Source: a bacterium (GTDB lineage: Bacteria; Pseudomonadota; Alphaproteobacteria; Caulobacterales; Caulobacteraceae). From it: DNA of 64,000 nucleotides. The notes beneath the pieces are model-generated. The model did no database searches. It was not told the origin of the DNA and saw nothing but the letters and a program-made list of their open reading frames with translations. The position numbers and the translations under genes were made by a program. Below, in pieces: positions 57,553 through 64,000 of the stretch. How positions within the stretch are numbered: the first letter of the stretch is position 1; the number at the start of each line of letters is the position of its first letter. Location of the stretch: contig JAVBXP010000031.1 in assembly GCA_030824495.1 (NCBI GenBank), positions 1 through 64,000 of the forward strand, in the 5' to 3' direction.

Positions 57553-59222
57553 TGGCCCTCAGATGGGATCGGGGCGTAGACGCGTAAAGTGGTGTCGTCG
57601 CCGTTGGAATAGTTGAGGCCCTCAACCTTGCCGATCTCGCGGGCCTTGACGTTGCGGGCCTTCAGGGACGCTTCGAACTGGGCCTGCTCGCGGCTTTCGA
57701 CGACCGCCGGGCGTTGATCGGCAAGGGCTTTGACGGCCTGATCGATGCCGCCCAGATCGGTTGGAGTGCCCAATTCGAACACCAGACTCGGCTCAGCGTA
57801 GCCCGCGACCGCCACCGGCGCGGGCGTGATGCCCTGTCGGGGCAACAACCTTTGCTCCGCCAAGATGTCGGCCGTGCGCTTGGAGAGCAGCAGCGGCTCC
57901 AGGCGCGGGATGAAGGTCGCCGCGAAGGCGCCGTGACCAAGGATGCTCAGCGCCGCCGCCGCGACCAGGGCCTTGGTCGGCTCTCGCCGCCAGAGCAGAT
58001 AGGCCCCAACCAGTCCGGCTGCGGCCAGCAGCAGCGCGGTCAGAATTGTGGCGGGCAGATCTGTAGGGTCGCCGTATTCGCTGAAAAGATAGAACACCGC
58101 CGCCGCCAGCACCGTCCCGACCAGGGCCGACAGAGCGACGCCCACCCACCGCGCGATGGGGCCAACCTCGCCGCGCGTCGCGGCGGCCGCCATCAGCCAG
58201 GCGAGCGCGCCATAGGTCGGCAGTGTGTAGTGAACCAGCTTGGTCGGGGTGGCCTCGAACACCAGAAACGCCGGGATCAGCCAGCAGAGCGCAAACCGCA
58301 CGCCCGGCTCGTTCCGCCCACGCCAACCGAGCGCCAGGGCGGCCGGCAACAGCAGCGAGCCGGGGAAGATGAGCAGCGGCAGCAGCAGGGTATGATAGCC
58401 GGGCGGGGCGCCGTGGCTTTCCTGGCCGCCGACCAGCTTGGGCGCGAAGTCGGCGCCGAAGGCCGTGGTCCAGAAAGCGCCGTCGGTGGCTACGGTGACC
58501 GCCGTGGCCCAGGGTCCGACGACCGCCGCCGTCAGGATCAGGCCCCAGATCCAGCCCATGCCCTTCAGCCAATCGGCCTTGCGGTCCCAGACGCAGAGGC
58601 TGAGCGCGGTGAGGACAACGACCATCAGTCCGACCGGACCCTTGACCAGCATCGACACCGACAGGCCCAGCCAGAAGAGTAGCCGGGTCAGGCGACCGGC
58701 GGGCGGTCCGTCGCGCGAGGCGGCATAGATGCGGCCCATCGCCGCCAGGGCAAGGGTCGTCGTTCCGGCCAGCACCGCGTCGGTCTTGGCGATGAAGGCC
58801 TCGGTCGAGAGCAGGAAGGTGGCGCCCAGCAGGCCCCCGGCCAGCAGGCCCGCCCGGTTCCCGAAGAAGGCCGCCGCACCCCAGGCGCAGGCCGCCGCCG
58901 CCAGCATGGCCCCCAGCAGGGAGGGCAGGCGATAGGCCCAGATCTCTCTGTCCTCAGGCGAGGAAAACGCCGCGACGCTGCCGGCCTGCAGCCAGTGGAT
59001 GCCCACCGGCTTCTTGAACCGCGGCTGGTCCTGGAATCGGATCACGACGTAGTCGCCGGTCTCCAACATCTGGGCCGTCGCCTGCGCGAACCGGCTCTCG
59101 TCGCGGTCCAGAGGCGGCATGGCGAATACGCCCGGCAAGCCTGCCAGGAATGCGATCAGGGCTGCGAACGCCGGCGCGCGCCACCCCCGGCTGAAGCGAT
59201 CGATATAGGCCTCGAGATTCAT
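57549..59222 (-). CDS. ArnT-like glycosyltransferase (GT39/GT83 family)
   Basis: A 557-residue integral membrane transferase with about 12 hydrophobic helices in its first 400 residues. The first periplasmic loop carries PPLDRDESRFAQATAQMLETGDYVV and QDQPRFKKPVGIHWLQ, the signature of lipid-A-modifying ArnT and related polyprenyl-phosphate-sugar transferases, with the catalytic Asp pair. A soluble C-terminal domain follows (about 410-557). It probably transfers a sugar from the lipid-linked donor made by the divergent GT2 gene 49 bases away. Confidence 0.9.
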   Translation of the reverse strand: MNLEAYIDRFSRGWRAPAFAALIAFLAGLPGVFAMPPLDRDESRFAQATAQMLETGDYVVIRFQDQPRFKKPVGIHWLQAGSVAAFSSPEDREIWAYRLPSLLGAMLAAAACAWGAAAFFGNRAGLLAGGLLGATFLLSTEAFIAKTDAVLAGTTTLALAAMGRIYAASRDGPPAGRLTRLLFWLGLSVSMLVKGPVGLMVVVLTALSLCVWDRKADWLKGMGWIWGLILTAAVVGPWATAVTVATDGAFWTTAFGADFAPKLVGGQESHGAPPGYHTLLLPLLIFPGSLLLPAALALGWRGRNEPGVRFALCWLIPAFLVFEATPTKLVHYTLPTYGALAWLMAAAATRGEVGPIARWVGVALSALVGTVLAAAVFYLFSEYGDPTDLPATILTALLLAAAGLVGAYLLWRREPTKALVAAAALSILGHGAFAATFIPRLEPLLLSKRTADILAEQRLLPRQGITPAPVAVAGYAEPSLVFELGTPTDLGGIDQAVKALADQRPAVVESREQAQFEASLKARNVKAREIGKVEGLNYSNGDDTTLRVYAPIPSEGQ

Positions 59223-59271
59223 GCCCGAGTTGATAGCACCGGCGCGCCGAATTTTCCGCTATGGAGGGAAT

Positions 59272-60000
59272 ATGGCCAAATCAACGCCCGACATTTCCGT
59301 GGTCGTCCCCGTCTTTGACGAGGAAGGCGCGGCGCCAGAGCTCGCCCGCGAAATCGCGGCCGCCTTTGCTGGGCGCGATTTCGAGATCGTCTTCGTCGAC
59401 GACCACAGCCGCGACAACACGCGGGCAGCGCTCACGGCGTTGAAGGGCGAGATACCGCAATTGCGGGTGCTGGCCCACGCCAAGAACTCCGGCCAGAGCC
59501 GTTCGATTCGCACCGGCGTCCTGGCCTCGCGCGGCGATGTGATCGTGACGCTGGATGGCGATGGCCAAAACGATCCGGCCGATGGCCCGGGCCTGGTGGA
59601 CGCGCTGGCCGCTGGGCCGCCGGATCTGGTGCTGGTCGGCGGCGAGCGGGTGAAACGCCAGGACAGCGCCGCCAAGAAGTTCGCCTCGAAGTTCGGCAAC
59701 GGCGTGCGCAAGCGGCTGTTGAAGGACACCGCCAACGACACTGGCTGCGGGCTGAAGGCCTTCCGCCGCGACGCGTTCCTGCGGCTTCCCTATTTCGACC
59801 ACATCCACCGCTATCTGCCGGCCCTGATGCTGCGCGAGGGGTATCAGGTGGACTTCCGACCGGTGAACCATCGCCATCGGCAGACCGGCCAGTCGAAATA
59901 CACCAATCTCGGCCGGCTCTGGGCCTCGGCGTCGGACCTGCTTGGGGTTATGTGGCTGCAGTCGCGCTCGCGCCTGCCCGGCGCCGTCGAAGAGCTCTGA
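59272..60000 (+). CDS. Polyprenyl-phosphate glycosyltransferase (GT2, DPM1-like)
   Basis: A 242-residue GT2 enzyme. ISVVVPVFDEEG, IVFVDDHSRDNTR, KNSGQSRSIRTGVLASRGD and VTLDGDGQNDP (DxD) are the dolichol-phosphate-mannose-synthase-type motifs, and HRHRQTGQSKY near residue 205 is the conserved terminal block. It would attach a sugar to a polyprenyl phosphate in the cytoplasmic leaflet. The start ATG 59272 follows GGAGGG. Divergent from the ArnT-like gene, with which it probably forms a two-step sugar modification route. Confidence 0.92.
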   Translation: MAKSTPDISVVVPVFDEEGAAPELAREIAAAFAGRDFEIVFVDDHSRDNTRAALTALKGEIPQLRVLAHAKNSGQSRSIRTGVLASRGDVIVTLDGDGQNDPADGPGLVDALAAGPPDLVLVGGERVKRQDSAAKKFASKFGNGVRKRLLKDTANDTGCGLKAFRRDAFLRLPYFDHIHRYLPALMLREGYQVDFRPVNHRHRQTGQSKYTNLGRLWASASDLLGVMWLQSRSRLPGAVEEL

Positions 60001-60071
60001 GGGAGCCCGGCTTGTCGCGTCTGGCAAAGCAGCGGAGTCTTCTGCTCGATCCGGGCGGGGGAGGGGTTTCC

Positions 60072-60500
60072 ATGTTCGCCGCATTGCCGCTGCTAGCCCT
60101 GCCGGTGCTGGCCTACAATCTGGCGGCCCTGACCCTGGCTGGCGGCTTCGGTTCCCAGGAAGCGGCGATCCGCATGAGCGAGCCTTTGTTCTCGATCGCG
60201 ATGAGCAACAGCGCCCAATGGCCTGTGAACCTCGGCGACGTCATGCTGCTGGTTGGCTTGATCGTCCTGTTCATAGAACTGCTGAAATCGACCACCAGCC
60301 GGCGGACGGCGATCGTCAATCACGCCTTGTCGATGCTGCTGTTCGTCGCCTGCCTGGTCGAGTTCCTGCTCGCGCCGGCCTTCGCCACCTCGACGTTTTT
60401 CCTGCTGACGGTGATGGTGTTGCTGGACGTGTTGGCTGGGTTCATCGTCACCATCGTCTCGGCGCGCCGAGACGTCGACTTCGGTTCGGACGGGGCCTGA
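60072..60500 (+). CDS. Small integral membrane protein, unknown function
   Basis: A 142-residue protein with four hydrophobic segments (about 1-22, 50-72, 83-103, 108-130). No catalytic motif is visible; the loops carry SEPLFSIAMSNSAQWPVNLGD and KSTTSRRTAIVNH. GGGGAGGGG precedes the ATG at 60072, which supports the start. It follows the polyprenyl-phosphate glycosyltransferase by 71 bases on the same strand and could belong to the same lipid-sugar pathway. Confidence 0.75.
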   Translation: MFAALPLLALPVLAYNLAALTLAGGFGSQEAAIRMSEPLFSIAMSNSAQWPVNLGDVMLLVGLIVLFIELLKSTTSRRTAIVNHALSMLLFVACLVEFLLAPAFATSTFFLLTVMVLLDVLAGFIVTIVSARRDVDFGSDGA

Positions 60501-60509
60501 GGCCCGCGG

Positions 60510-60578
60510 CTAGGTGAGCGCGCTGAAGATGAGCGTCACGACGGCGACGTCGAAGAGGCGGATGGCAAGGGTGAACAT
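60510..60578 (-). CDS. Possible 22-residue membrane peptide
   Basis: A short frame encoding MFTLAIRLFDVAVVTLIFSA followed by LT and stop, lying wholly in an intergenic gap. It would be a single hydrophobic helix of the size of type I toxins or small membrane subunits. The ribosome binding site is poor (GAGA about 10 bases upstream). Translation is unproven and chance is a real possibility. Confidence 0.25.
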   Translation of the reverse strand: MFTLAIRLFDVAVVTLIFSALT

Positions 60579-60641
60579 GAGCGTCTCGGCGATGGATTCA
60601 TCTCCGATTAAGCAAGACCGGCGCCAAGGCGCGGTTGGCTG

Positions 60642-60956
60642 ATGGCGCTGTTCTTCGATCGCCCGTGGTTCGAGGCCAAACTGGCCGAAAGGTCGCTTAG
60701 TCAAAGGGTTATGGCCGCGGCGGCGGGCATGAGCGAGGCCGAGCTCGTCCTGGTCTTCAAGGACCAGCGGGAACTTTCCGCCGAGGAGGTGGGCATTTTC
60801 GCCGACCTGCTGGGTGTGCCGCCGACGCAGATCGCCCACCATGCGGGAGTTTCCACGCCTGTTCCGGGGCAGGATGATCTGCCCGGCCGCCTGCTGGCCC
60901 TGGAAAAGAAGGTCGCCGTCTTGGAGGCGGAGATCGCGCGGTTGAAGGGGCGGTGA
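60642..60956 (+). CDS. Small HTH-like protein with C-terminal coiled coil
   Basis: A 104-residue protein. Residues about 7-65 (FEAKLAERSLSQRVMAAAAG, MSEAELVLVFKDQRELSAEE, VGIFADLLGVPPTQIAHHAG) look like an XRE-type helix-turn-helix with one turn altered; residues about 78-104 (LPGRLLALEKKVAVLEAEIA) form a short coiled coil with heptad leucines. A dimeric DNA-binding protein is the simplest reading. Regulatory target unknown. Its stop lies in a hairpin that ends transcription. Confidence 0.75.
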   Translation: MALFFDRPWFEAKLAERSLSQRVMAAAAGMSEAELVLVFKDQRELSAEEVGIFADLLGVPPTQIAHHAGVSTPVPGQDDLPGRLLALEKKVAVLEAEIARLKGR

Positions 60957-60968
60957 GCCCGCCCCTTC
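60944..60968. terminator. Terminator hairpin between convergent genes
   Basis: GAAGGGGCGG (60944-60953), loop TGAGC, CCGCCCCTTC (60959-60968): perfect 10-base stem across the stop codon of the small HTH gene, facing the GNAT gene. No strong T-run on either side, so termination may be partial. Confidence 0.55.
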
Positions 60969-60974
60969 GTGCGT

Positions 60975-61397
60975 TTAAGCCAGCAACTTTTGCATGAAGT
61001 ACCTCGGGAACATCGGCGCTGGCCCGTCGATCTGTCCGAACACACTGAAACCGAGGCGCTCGTAGAAGCTACGGGCCTGGAAGGCGTAGGTGTCGAGCCA
61101 CATGGAGCGACAGCCTCGAGCGATCGCTTCAGCCTGCGCCTGATCCATCAGCTGCGTGCCAAGCCCTTGGCCGCGCGCGCCCTCCGGTGCGACGACGAGG
61201 CCGATATAGAACGAACCCCATAGCGAAAGCGCCCATAGGCCTCCAAGGATCTCGTTATCGCCCGGAGCGGTGATGGTGAGGGCGAACGCCTCGCCCTGGG
61301 CGTCGCCGACAGCCTGTTGGTTGAAGGCCAGGAGCGGGCCCCAGATCGGCATGTAGGCGTCGTCGGGCGTGGCGGCCCGTTGGATTGAAAATTCCAT
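60975..61397 (-). CDS. GNAT family N-acetyltransferase
   Basis: A 140-residue acetyltransferase. LVVAPEGARGQGLGTQLMDQ near residues 70-88 is the CoA loop, and WLDTYAFQARSFYERLGFSV follows near 105. Closely resembles small GNAT enzymes acting on amines or antibiotics, with no specific substrate visible. Convergent with the small HTH gene. Confidence 0.9.
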   Translation of the reverse strand: MEFSIQRAATPDDAYMPIWGPLLAFNQQAVGDAQGEAFALTITAPGDNEILGGLWALSLWGSFYIGLVVAPEGARGQGLGTQLMDQAQAEAIARGCRSMWLDTYAFQARSFYERLGFSVFGQIDGPAPMFPRYFMQKLLA

Positions 61398-61555
61398 GAT
61401 GTCTTCCGAAGTCTGTGCGCCGCGTGGAACGCGGCCATGAGGGATGGCTCATGCGGCGTCGCGCCGGGAGGTTCCGGTTTCCGGTTCTAGCCGGTGACGT
61501 CCGCGCGCGAGGCGCGGGTCAGACTGCGACGAAACCCTTCATGCGGGCCAGGCTA

Positions 61556-61885
61556 TCAGACCTCGGTCTTTGCCGCGCCGCCCTTTCGCGCCCGCCTGTC
61601 GGCGGCGCCGGAATATTCGGTCTGGTTGTAGACCGTCCGCGCGGTGTCGAGGGTTTCCTTGCCGCCGCGTAGGCCGCGCCGATGGCCGTCCTGACCCAGC
61701 ACCTGGGCCGCAAAGACCGCGGCGGGGCCAGGCGCCCCGACGGGCGCAGGCGGGGGCGGCGTCTCGTACAGAGCCGGAACGCTCCGGTCTTCGATCTCAG
61801 ACGCGCCCCCGGTCTCGGCGCCTTGGGAGCGTCGAACGCGGCGGACCTGGTTGGCCCTGCGAATGGGGTCGATCGGAGACGTCAT
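61556..61885 (-). CDS. Conserved small hypothetical protein next to phaR
   Basis: A 109-residue basic, probably disordered protein: MTSPIDPIRRANQVRRVRR at the N-terminus, a Pro-rich middle (ETPPPPAPVGAPGP), and a more ordered C-terminal part AVFAAQVLGQDGHRRGLRGG followed by KETLDTARTVYNQTEYSG. From memory, proteins ending in a similar FAAQ.LGQ.G..RGL.GG pattern occur in related alphaproteobacteria, which supports a real gene; this needs a search. It starts 32 bases after phaR and probably shares its transcript, so a link to PHB granules is possible. Confidence 0.65.
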   Translation of the reverse strand: MTSPIDPIRRANQVRRVRRSQGAETGGASEIEDRSVPALYETPPPPAPVGAPGPAAVFAAQVLGQDGHRRGLRGGKETLDTARTVYNQTEYSGAADRRARKGGAAKTEV

Positions 61886-61917
61886 GGAGGCAGGACCCTA
61901 GCCCTCCTCAGGTTAAT

Positions 61918-62529
61918 CTAGCGTTTGGCGAGCTTCGCGATCTGCGCCTGCATGTCTTCCATCTGCTTTTTCAAAGCGTTGAGGGTTTCGTCGCCGGCCG
62001 GGCCAGCGGTGGGCGCGGGATCGGCGGGTTTCTGCGGCGCGGCGCCGTCCTCGGTCCGCGAATAGGCGAAGGGGGAGAACATCTTCATCGCGCGGTCGAA
62101 CATCGCCAGGTTCTGACGGATCTGTTCTTCATAGCCGCTGCCGAGACCGCCACCGGTTCCCAGGGTGGTGAACTGCGTGCGCATCCGCTCCTGCTGCTCG
62201 GCGAAGGTGGCCAGCGACAGTTCCAGATAGCTCGGCAGGAACGCTTGCATCGAATTGCCATAGAAGCCGATCAATTGGCGCAGGAACTGGATCGGCAGCA
62301 GGTTTTGGCCCTCCCGGCTCTCTTCCTCGAAGATGATCTGGGTAAGGACGGTGCGCGTGATGTCCTCGTTCGTCTTGGCGTCATAGACGACGAAGTCGAC
62401 GCCCTGCTTCACCATGTCCGACAGGTGCTCGAGCGTGACGTAGGATGAAGAAGCGGTGTTGTAGAGTCGCCGGTTTGCATACTTTTTGATGACGACGCGT
62501 GCGTCGCCGGATCCCTGGGTCTCAACCAT
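61918..62529 (-). CDS. phaR: Polyhydroxyalkanoate synthesis repressor PhaR
   Basis: A 203-residue regulator binding DNA and PHB granules, repressing phasin and itself. The N-terminal domain is the PHB/PHA accumulation regulator DNA-binding domain (VIKKYANRRLYNTASSSYVT, LEHLSDMVKQGVDFVVYDAK, TNEDITRTVLTQII), followed by the second PHB_acc region (LPIQFLRQLIGFYGNSMQAF, LPSYLELSLATFAEQQERMR) and a coiled tail LNALKKQMEDMQAQIAKLAK. The start is ATG 62529 (MVETQGSGDARVV). Divergent from phaA, as in most PHB-forming alphaproteobacteria. Confidence 0.95.
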   Translation of the reverse strand: MVETQGSGDARVVIKKYANRRLYNTASSSYVTLEHLSDMVKQGVDFVVYDAKTNEDITRTVLTQIIFEEESREGQNLLPIQFLRQLIGFYGNSMQAFLPSYLELSLATFAEQQERMRTQFTTLGTGGGLGSGYEEQIRQNLAMFDRAMKMFSPFAYSRTEDGAAPQKPADPAPTAGPAGDETLNALKKQMEDMQAQIAKLAKR

Positions 62530-62707
62530 CCCACAATCCCTTATTTGGCACGCTCCCCGCGGCGCACCCCTAGTCTTGCACCGCAGTATCGCGAATGCGA
62601 GGGCGTTCGGAAAGCAGGGGTTCCGATCAGGCGAGTTGGTTGCACCCCCTTGCCCAAGCTCCAGGCTTTCCCGATAGATGAAAGCCTTAAAGTCCAGGAG
62701 CCCCGCC

Positions 62708-63883
62708 ATGAGCGACGTCGTCATCGTCTCCGCCGCCCGCACCCCGGTCGGATCGTTCAACGGGGCGCTTTCAAGCCTCCCCGCCCACGAGCTAGGCAAG
62801 ATCGCCATTCAGGCCGCTATCGAGCGTGCCGGGATCACCGCCGCCGACGTCGGCGAGGTGATCATGGGCCAGGTGCTGCAGGCCGGCGCCGGCCAGGGTC
62901 CGGCCCGCCAGGCGGCTGTCAACGCCGGCATCCCGGTCGAGAGCCCAGCCTGGAGCCTCAATCAGCTTTGTGGCTCGGGCCTGCGCGCAGTTGCGCTGGG
63001 CGCCCAGCAGATCGCCGATGGCTCGGCCTCAGTGGTGATCGCCGGCGGCCAGGAGAGCATGAGCCAGTCGCCCCACGCCCAGAACCTGCGCGGCGGCCAG
63101 AAGATGGGCGATCTCGCCCTGGTCGACACCATGATCAAGGACGGCCTGTGGGACGCCTTCCACGGCTACCACATGGGCCAGACCGCCGAGAACATCGCCA
63201 ACCGTTGGCAGATCACCCGCGAGGACCAGGACATCTTCGCCGTCGCCAGCCAGAACAAGGCCGAAGCCGCTCAGAAGGCCGGCAAGTTCGCCGGCGAGAT
63301 TGCGCCCGTGACCATCAAGGGCCGCAAGGGCGATACGATTGTTGATCAGGACGAATACATCCGCCACGGCGCGACGCTCGACAGTGTTTCGGGCCTGCGT
63401 CCGGCCTTCGCCAAGGAAGGCTCCGTCACCGCGGCCAACGCCTCCGGCCTCAATGACGGCGCCGCGGCTCTGGTGCTGATGAGCGCCGACGAGGCCGCCA
63501 AGCGTGGCCTCAAGCCCCTCGCCCGCATCGCCTCCTGGGCCAATGCCGGGGTGGATCCTGAGATCATGGGCACCGGCCCGATTCCGGCTAGCCGCAAGGC
63601 TTTGGAAAAGGCCGGCTGGAGCGTGGCCGACCTGGACCTCATTGAATCCAACGAAGCCTTCGCCGCCCAGTCGATCTGCGTGGTGCGCGATCTCGGTCTT
63701 GATCCGGCCAAGGTCAATGTGAACGGCGGGGCCATCGCCATCGGCCACCCGATCGGCGCGTCGGGCGCGCGCATCCTGACCACCCTTGTCCACGAAATGA
63801 AACGTTCGGGGGCTAAGAAGGGCCTGGCCACGCTTTGCGTGGGCGGCGGCATGGGCGTTGCCATGTGCGTCGAAGCAGTCTGA
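62708..63883 (+). CDS. phaA: Acetyl-CoA acetyltransferase (beta-ketothiolase)
   Basis: A 391-residue thiolase condensing two acetyl-CoA to acetoacetyl-CoA for PHB. The acylated Cys is in [14 protein letters not shown] near residue 88; [18 protein letters not shown] holds the catalytic His near 347, and [13 protein letters not shown] the second active Cys near 377. AGGAG precedes ATG 62708. A hairpin with a T-run lies between it and phaB. Divergent from phaR, whose product may bind the 178-base gap. Confidence 0.96.
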   Translation: MSDVVIVSAARTPVGSFNGALSSLPAHELGKIAIQAAIERAGITAADVGEVIMGQVLQAGAGQGPARQAAVNAGIPVESPAWSLNQLCGSGLRAVALGAQQIADGSASVVIAGGQESMSQSPHAQNLRGGQKMGDLALVDTMIKDGLWDAFHGYHMGQTAENIANRWQITREDQDIFAVASQNKAEAAQKAGKFAGEIAPVTIKGRKGDTIVDQDEYIRHGATLDSVSGLRPAFAKEGSVTAANASGLNDGAAALVLMSADEAAKRGLKPLARIASWANAGVDPEIMGTGPIPASRKALEKAGWSVADLDLIESNEAFAAQSICVVRDLGLDPAKVNVNGGAIAIGHPIGASGARILTTLVHEMKRSGAKKGLATLCVGGGMGVAMCVEAV

Positions 63884-63894
63884 CCATCTAGGTT

Positions 63895-63927
63895 GGGAGC
63901 GCCGGACCAACCGGCGCCCCGGTTTTT
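63895..63927 (+). terminator. Hairpin with T-run between phaA and phaB
   Basis: GCGCCGG (63899-63905), loop ACCAA, CCGGCGC (63911-63917), extendable to GGG/CCC with one bulged A, then GG and TTTTT (63923-63927). A terminator or attenuator that would lower phaB transcription relative to phaA. Confidence 0.65.
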
Positions 63928-63945
63928 CAAGCGGGAGGCGGCCCT

Positions 63946-64000
63946 ATGGGCAGAGTAGCGTTCGTGACGGGTGGGACGCGCGGCATTGGCCGGGCGATCT
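63946..64000 (+). CDS. phaB: Acetoacetyl-CoA reductase PhaB, 5' end only
   Basis: The first 18 codons of an SDR gene: MGRVAFVTGGTRGIGRAI, with the TGGTRGIG cofactor loop typical of PhaB. GGGAGG at 63933-63938 supports the start. The gene runs past the window end. Position right after phaA supports acetoacetyl-CoA reductase over other SDR roles. Confidence 0.8.
   Translation, partial: MGRVAFVTGGTRGIGRAI

Overview
This 64 kb window is chromosomal DNA from a GC-rich alphaproteobacterium. Gene order and protein style (argB-HAD-dapD, rpmH-rnpA-yidC-engB, NifU-like-yidD-thrS, RpoH, PhaR, abundant GTG/TTG starts and 1-4 base gene overlaps) point to the Caulobacterales, most likely a Phenylobacterium or Caulobacter relative; this is inference from gene content, not from a marker search. 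Coding density is very high. I found no rRNA, tRNA, insertion sequence, prophage or CRISPR array, so this is mainly a core-genome region.

Layout. 0-4.4 kb: aminotransferase, GNAT acetyltransferase and a DHA2-type MFS pump with its HlyD/EmrA adaptor. 4.4-8 kb: typA followed by an overlapping HisKA_2/HWE-like histidine kinase and a single-domain response regulator. 8-8.3 kb: a probable unannotated small RNA with promoter, three hairpins and terminator. 8.3-13.2 kb: rmuC, def, an acetyltransferase, a lipoprotein, fmt and truA. 13.2-18.5 kb: dapE, a degenerate DnaQ-fold protein, a winged-helix regulator, then the overlapping argB-HAD phosphatase-dapD operon (lysine and arginine synthesis). 18.7-24 kb: a Crp-like regulator, a frameshifted acyl-CoA dehydrogenase, and the engB-yidC-rnpA-rpmH cluster. 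24.1-29 kb: map, quinone oxidoreductase, HSL-type esterase, TetR regulator, 2,4-dienoyl-CoA-reductase-like SDR and a DUF1330 protein. 29-34 kb: a chemoreceptor, a small periplasmic TonB-C-like protein, a DUF72 protein and an M28 peptidase.

34.4-40 kb: a complete tripartite RND efflux operon (outer membrane factor, adaptor, permease). 40-50.8 kb: threonine ammonia-lyase, purA, a pseudo-receiver protein with Asp-to-Glu change, rpoH, rluD, an HTH regulator, a cluster of inverted repeats, PhoD phosphatase, hisI, a DUF817 membrane protein and folE. 51-56.6 kb: a tightly coupled run cysS, SRPBCC protein, NifU-like scaffold, yidD, thrS, glycosyltransferase. 56.6-61.4 kb: HMG-CoA-lyase-like enzyme, an ArnT-like transferase, a polyprenyl-phosphate glycosyltransferase, a small membrane protein, an HTH protein and a GNAT enzyme. 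61.5-64 kb: polyhydroxybutyrate genes: phaR (with a conserved small gene) facing phaA and the start of phaB.

No obvious large novel system is present. The items most worth following are the small RNA at about 8192-8274, the Asp-to-Glu receiver protein with a hairpin over its ribosome binding site, the stand-alone TonB-C-like protein, the degenerate exonuclease-fold protein, the frameshift in the acyl-CoA dehydrogenase, and a family of long palindromic repeats between genes.
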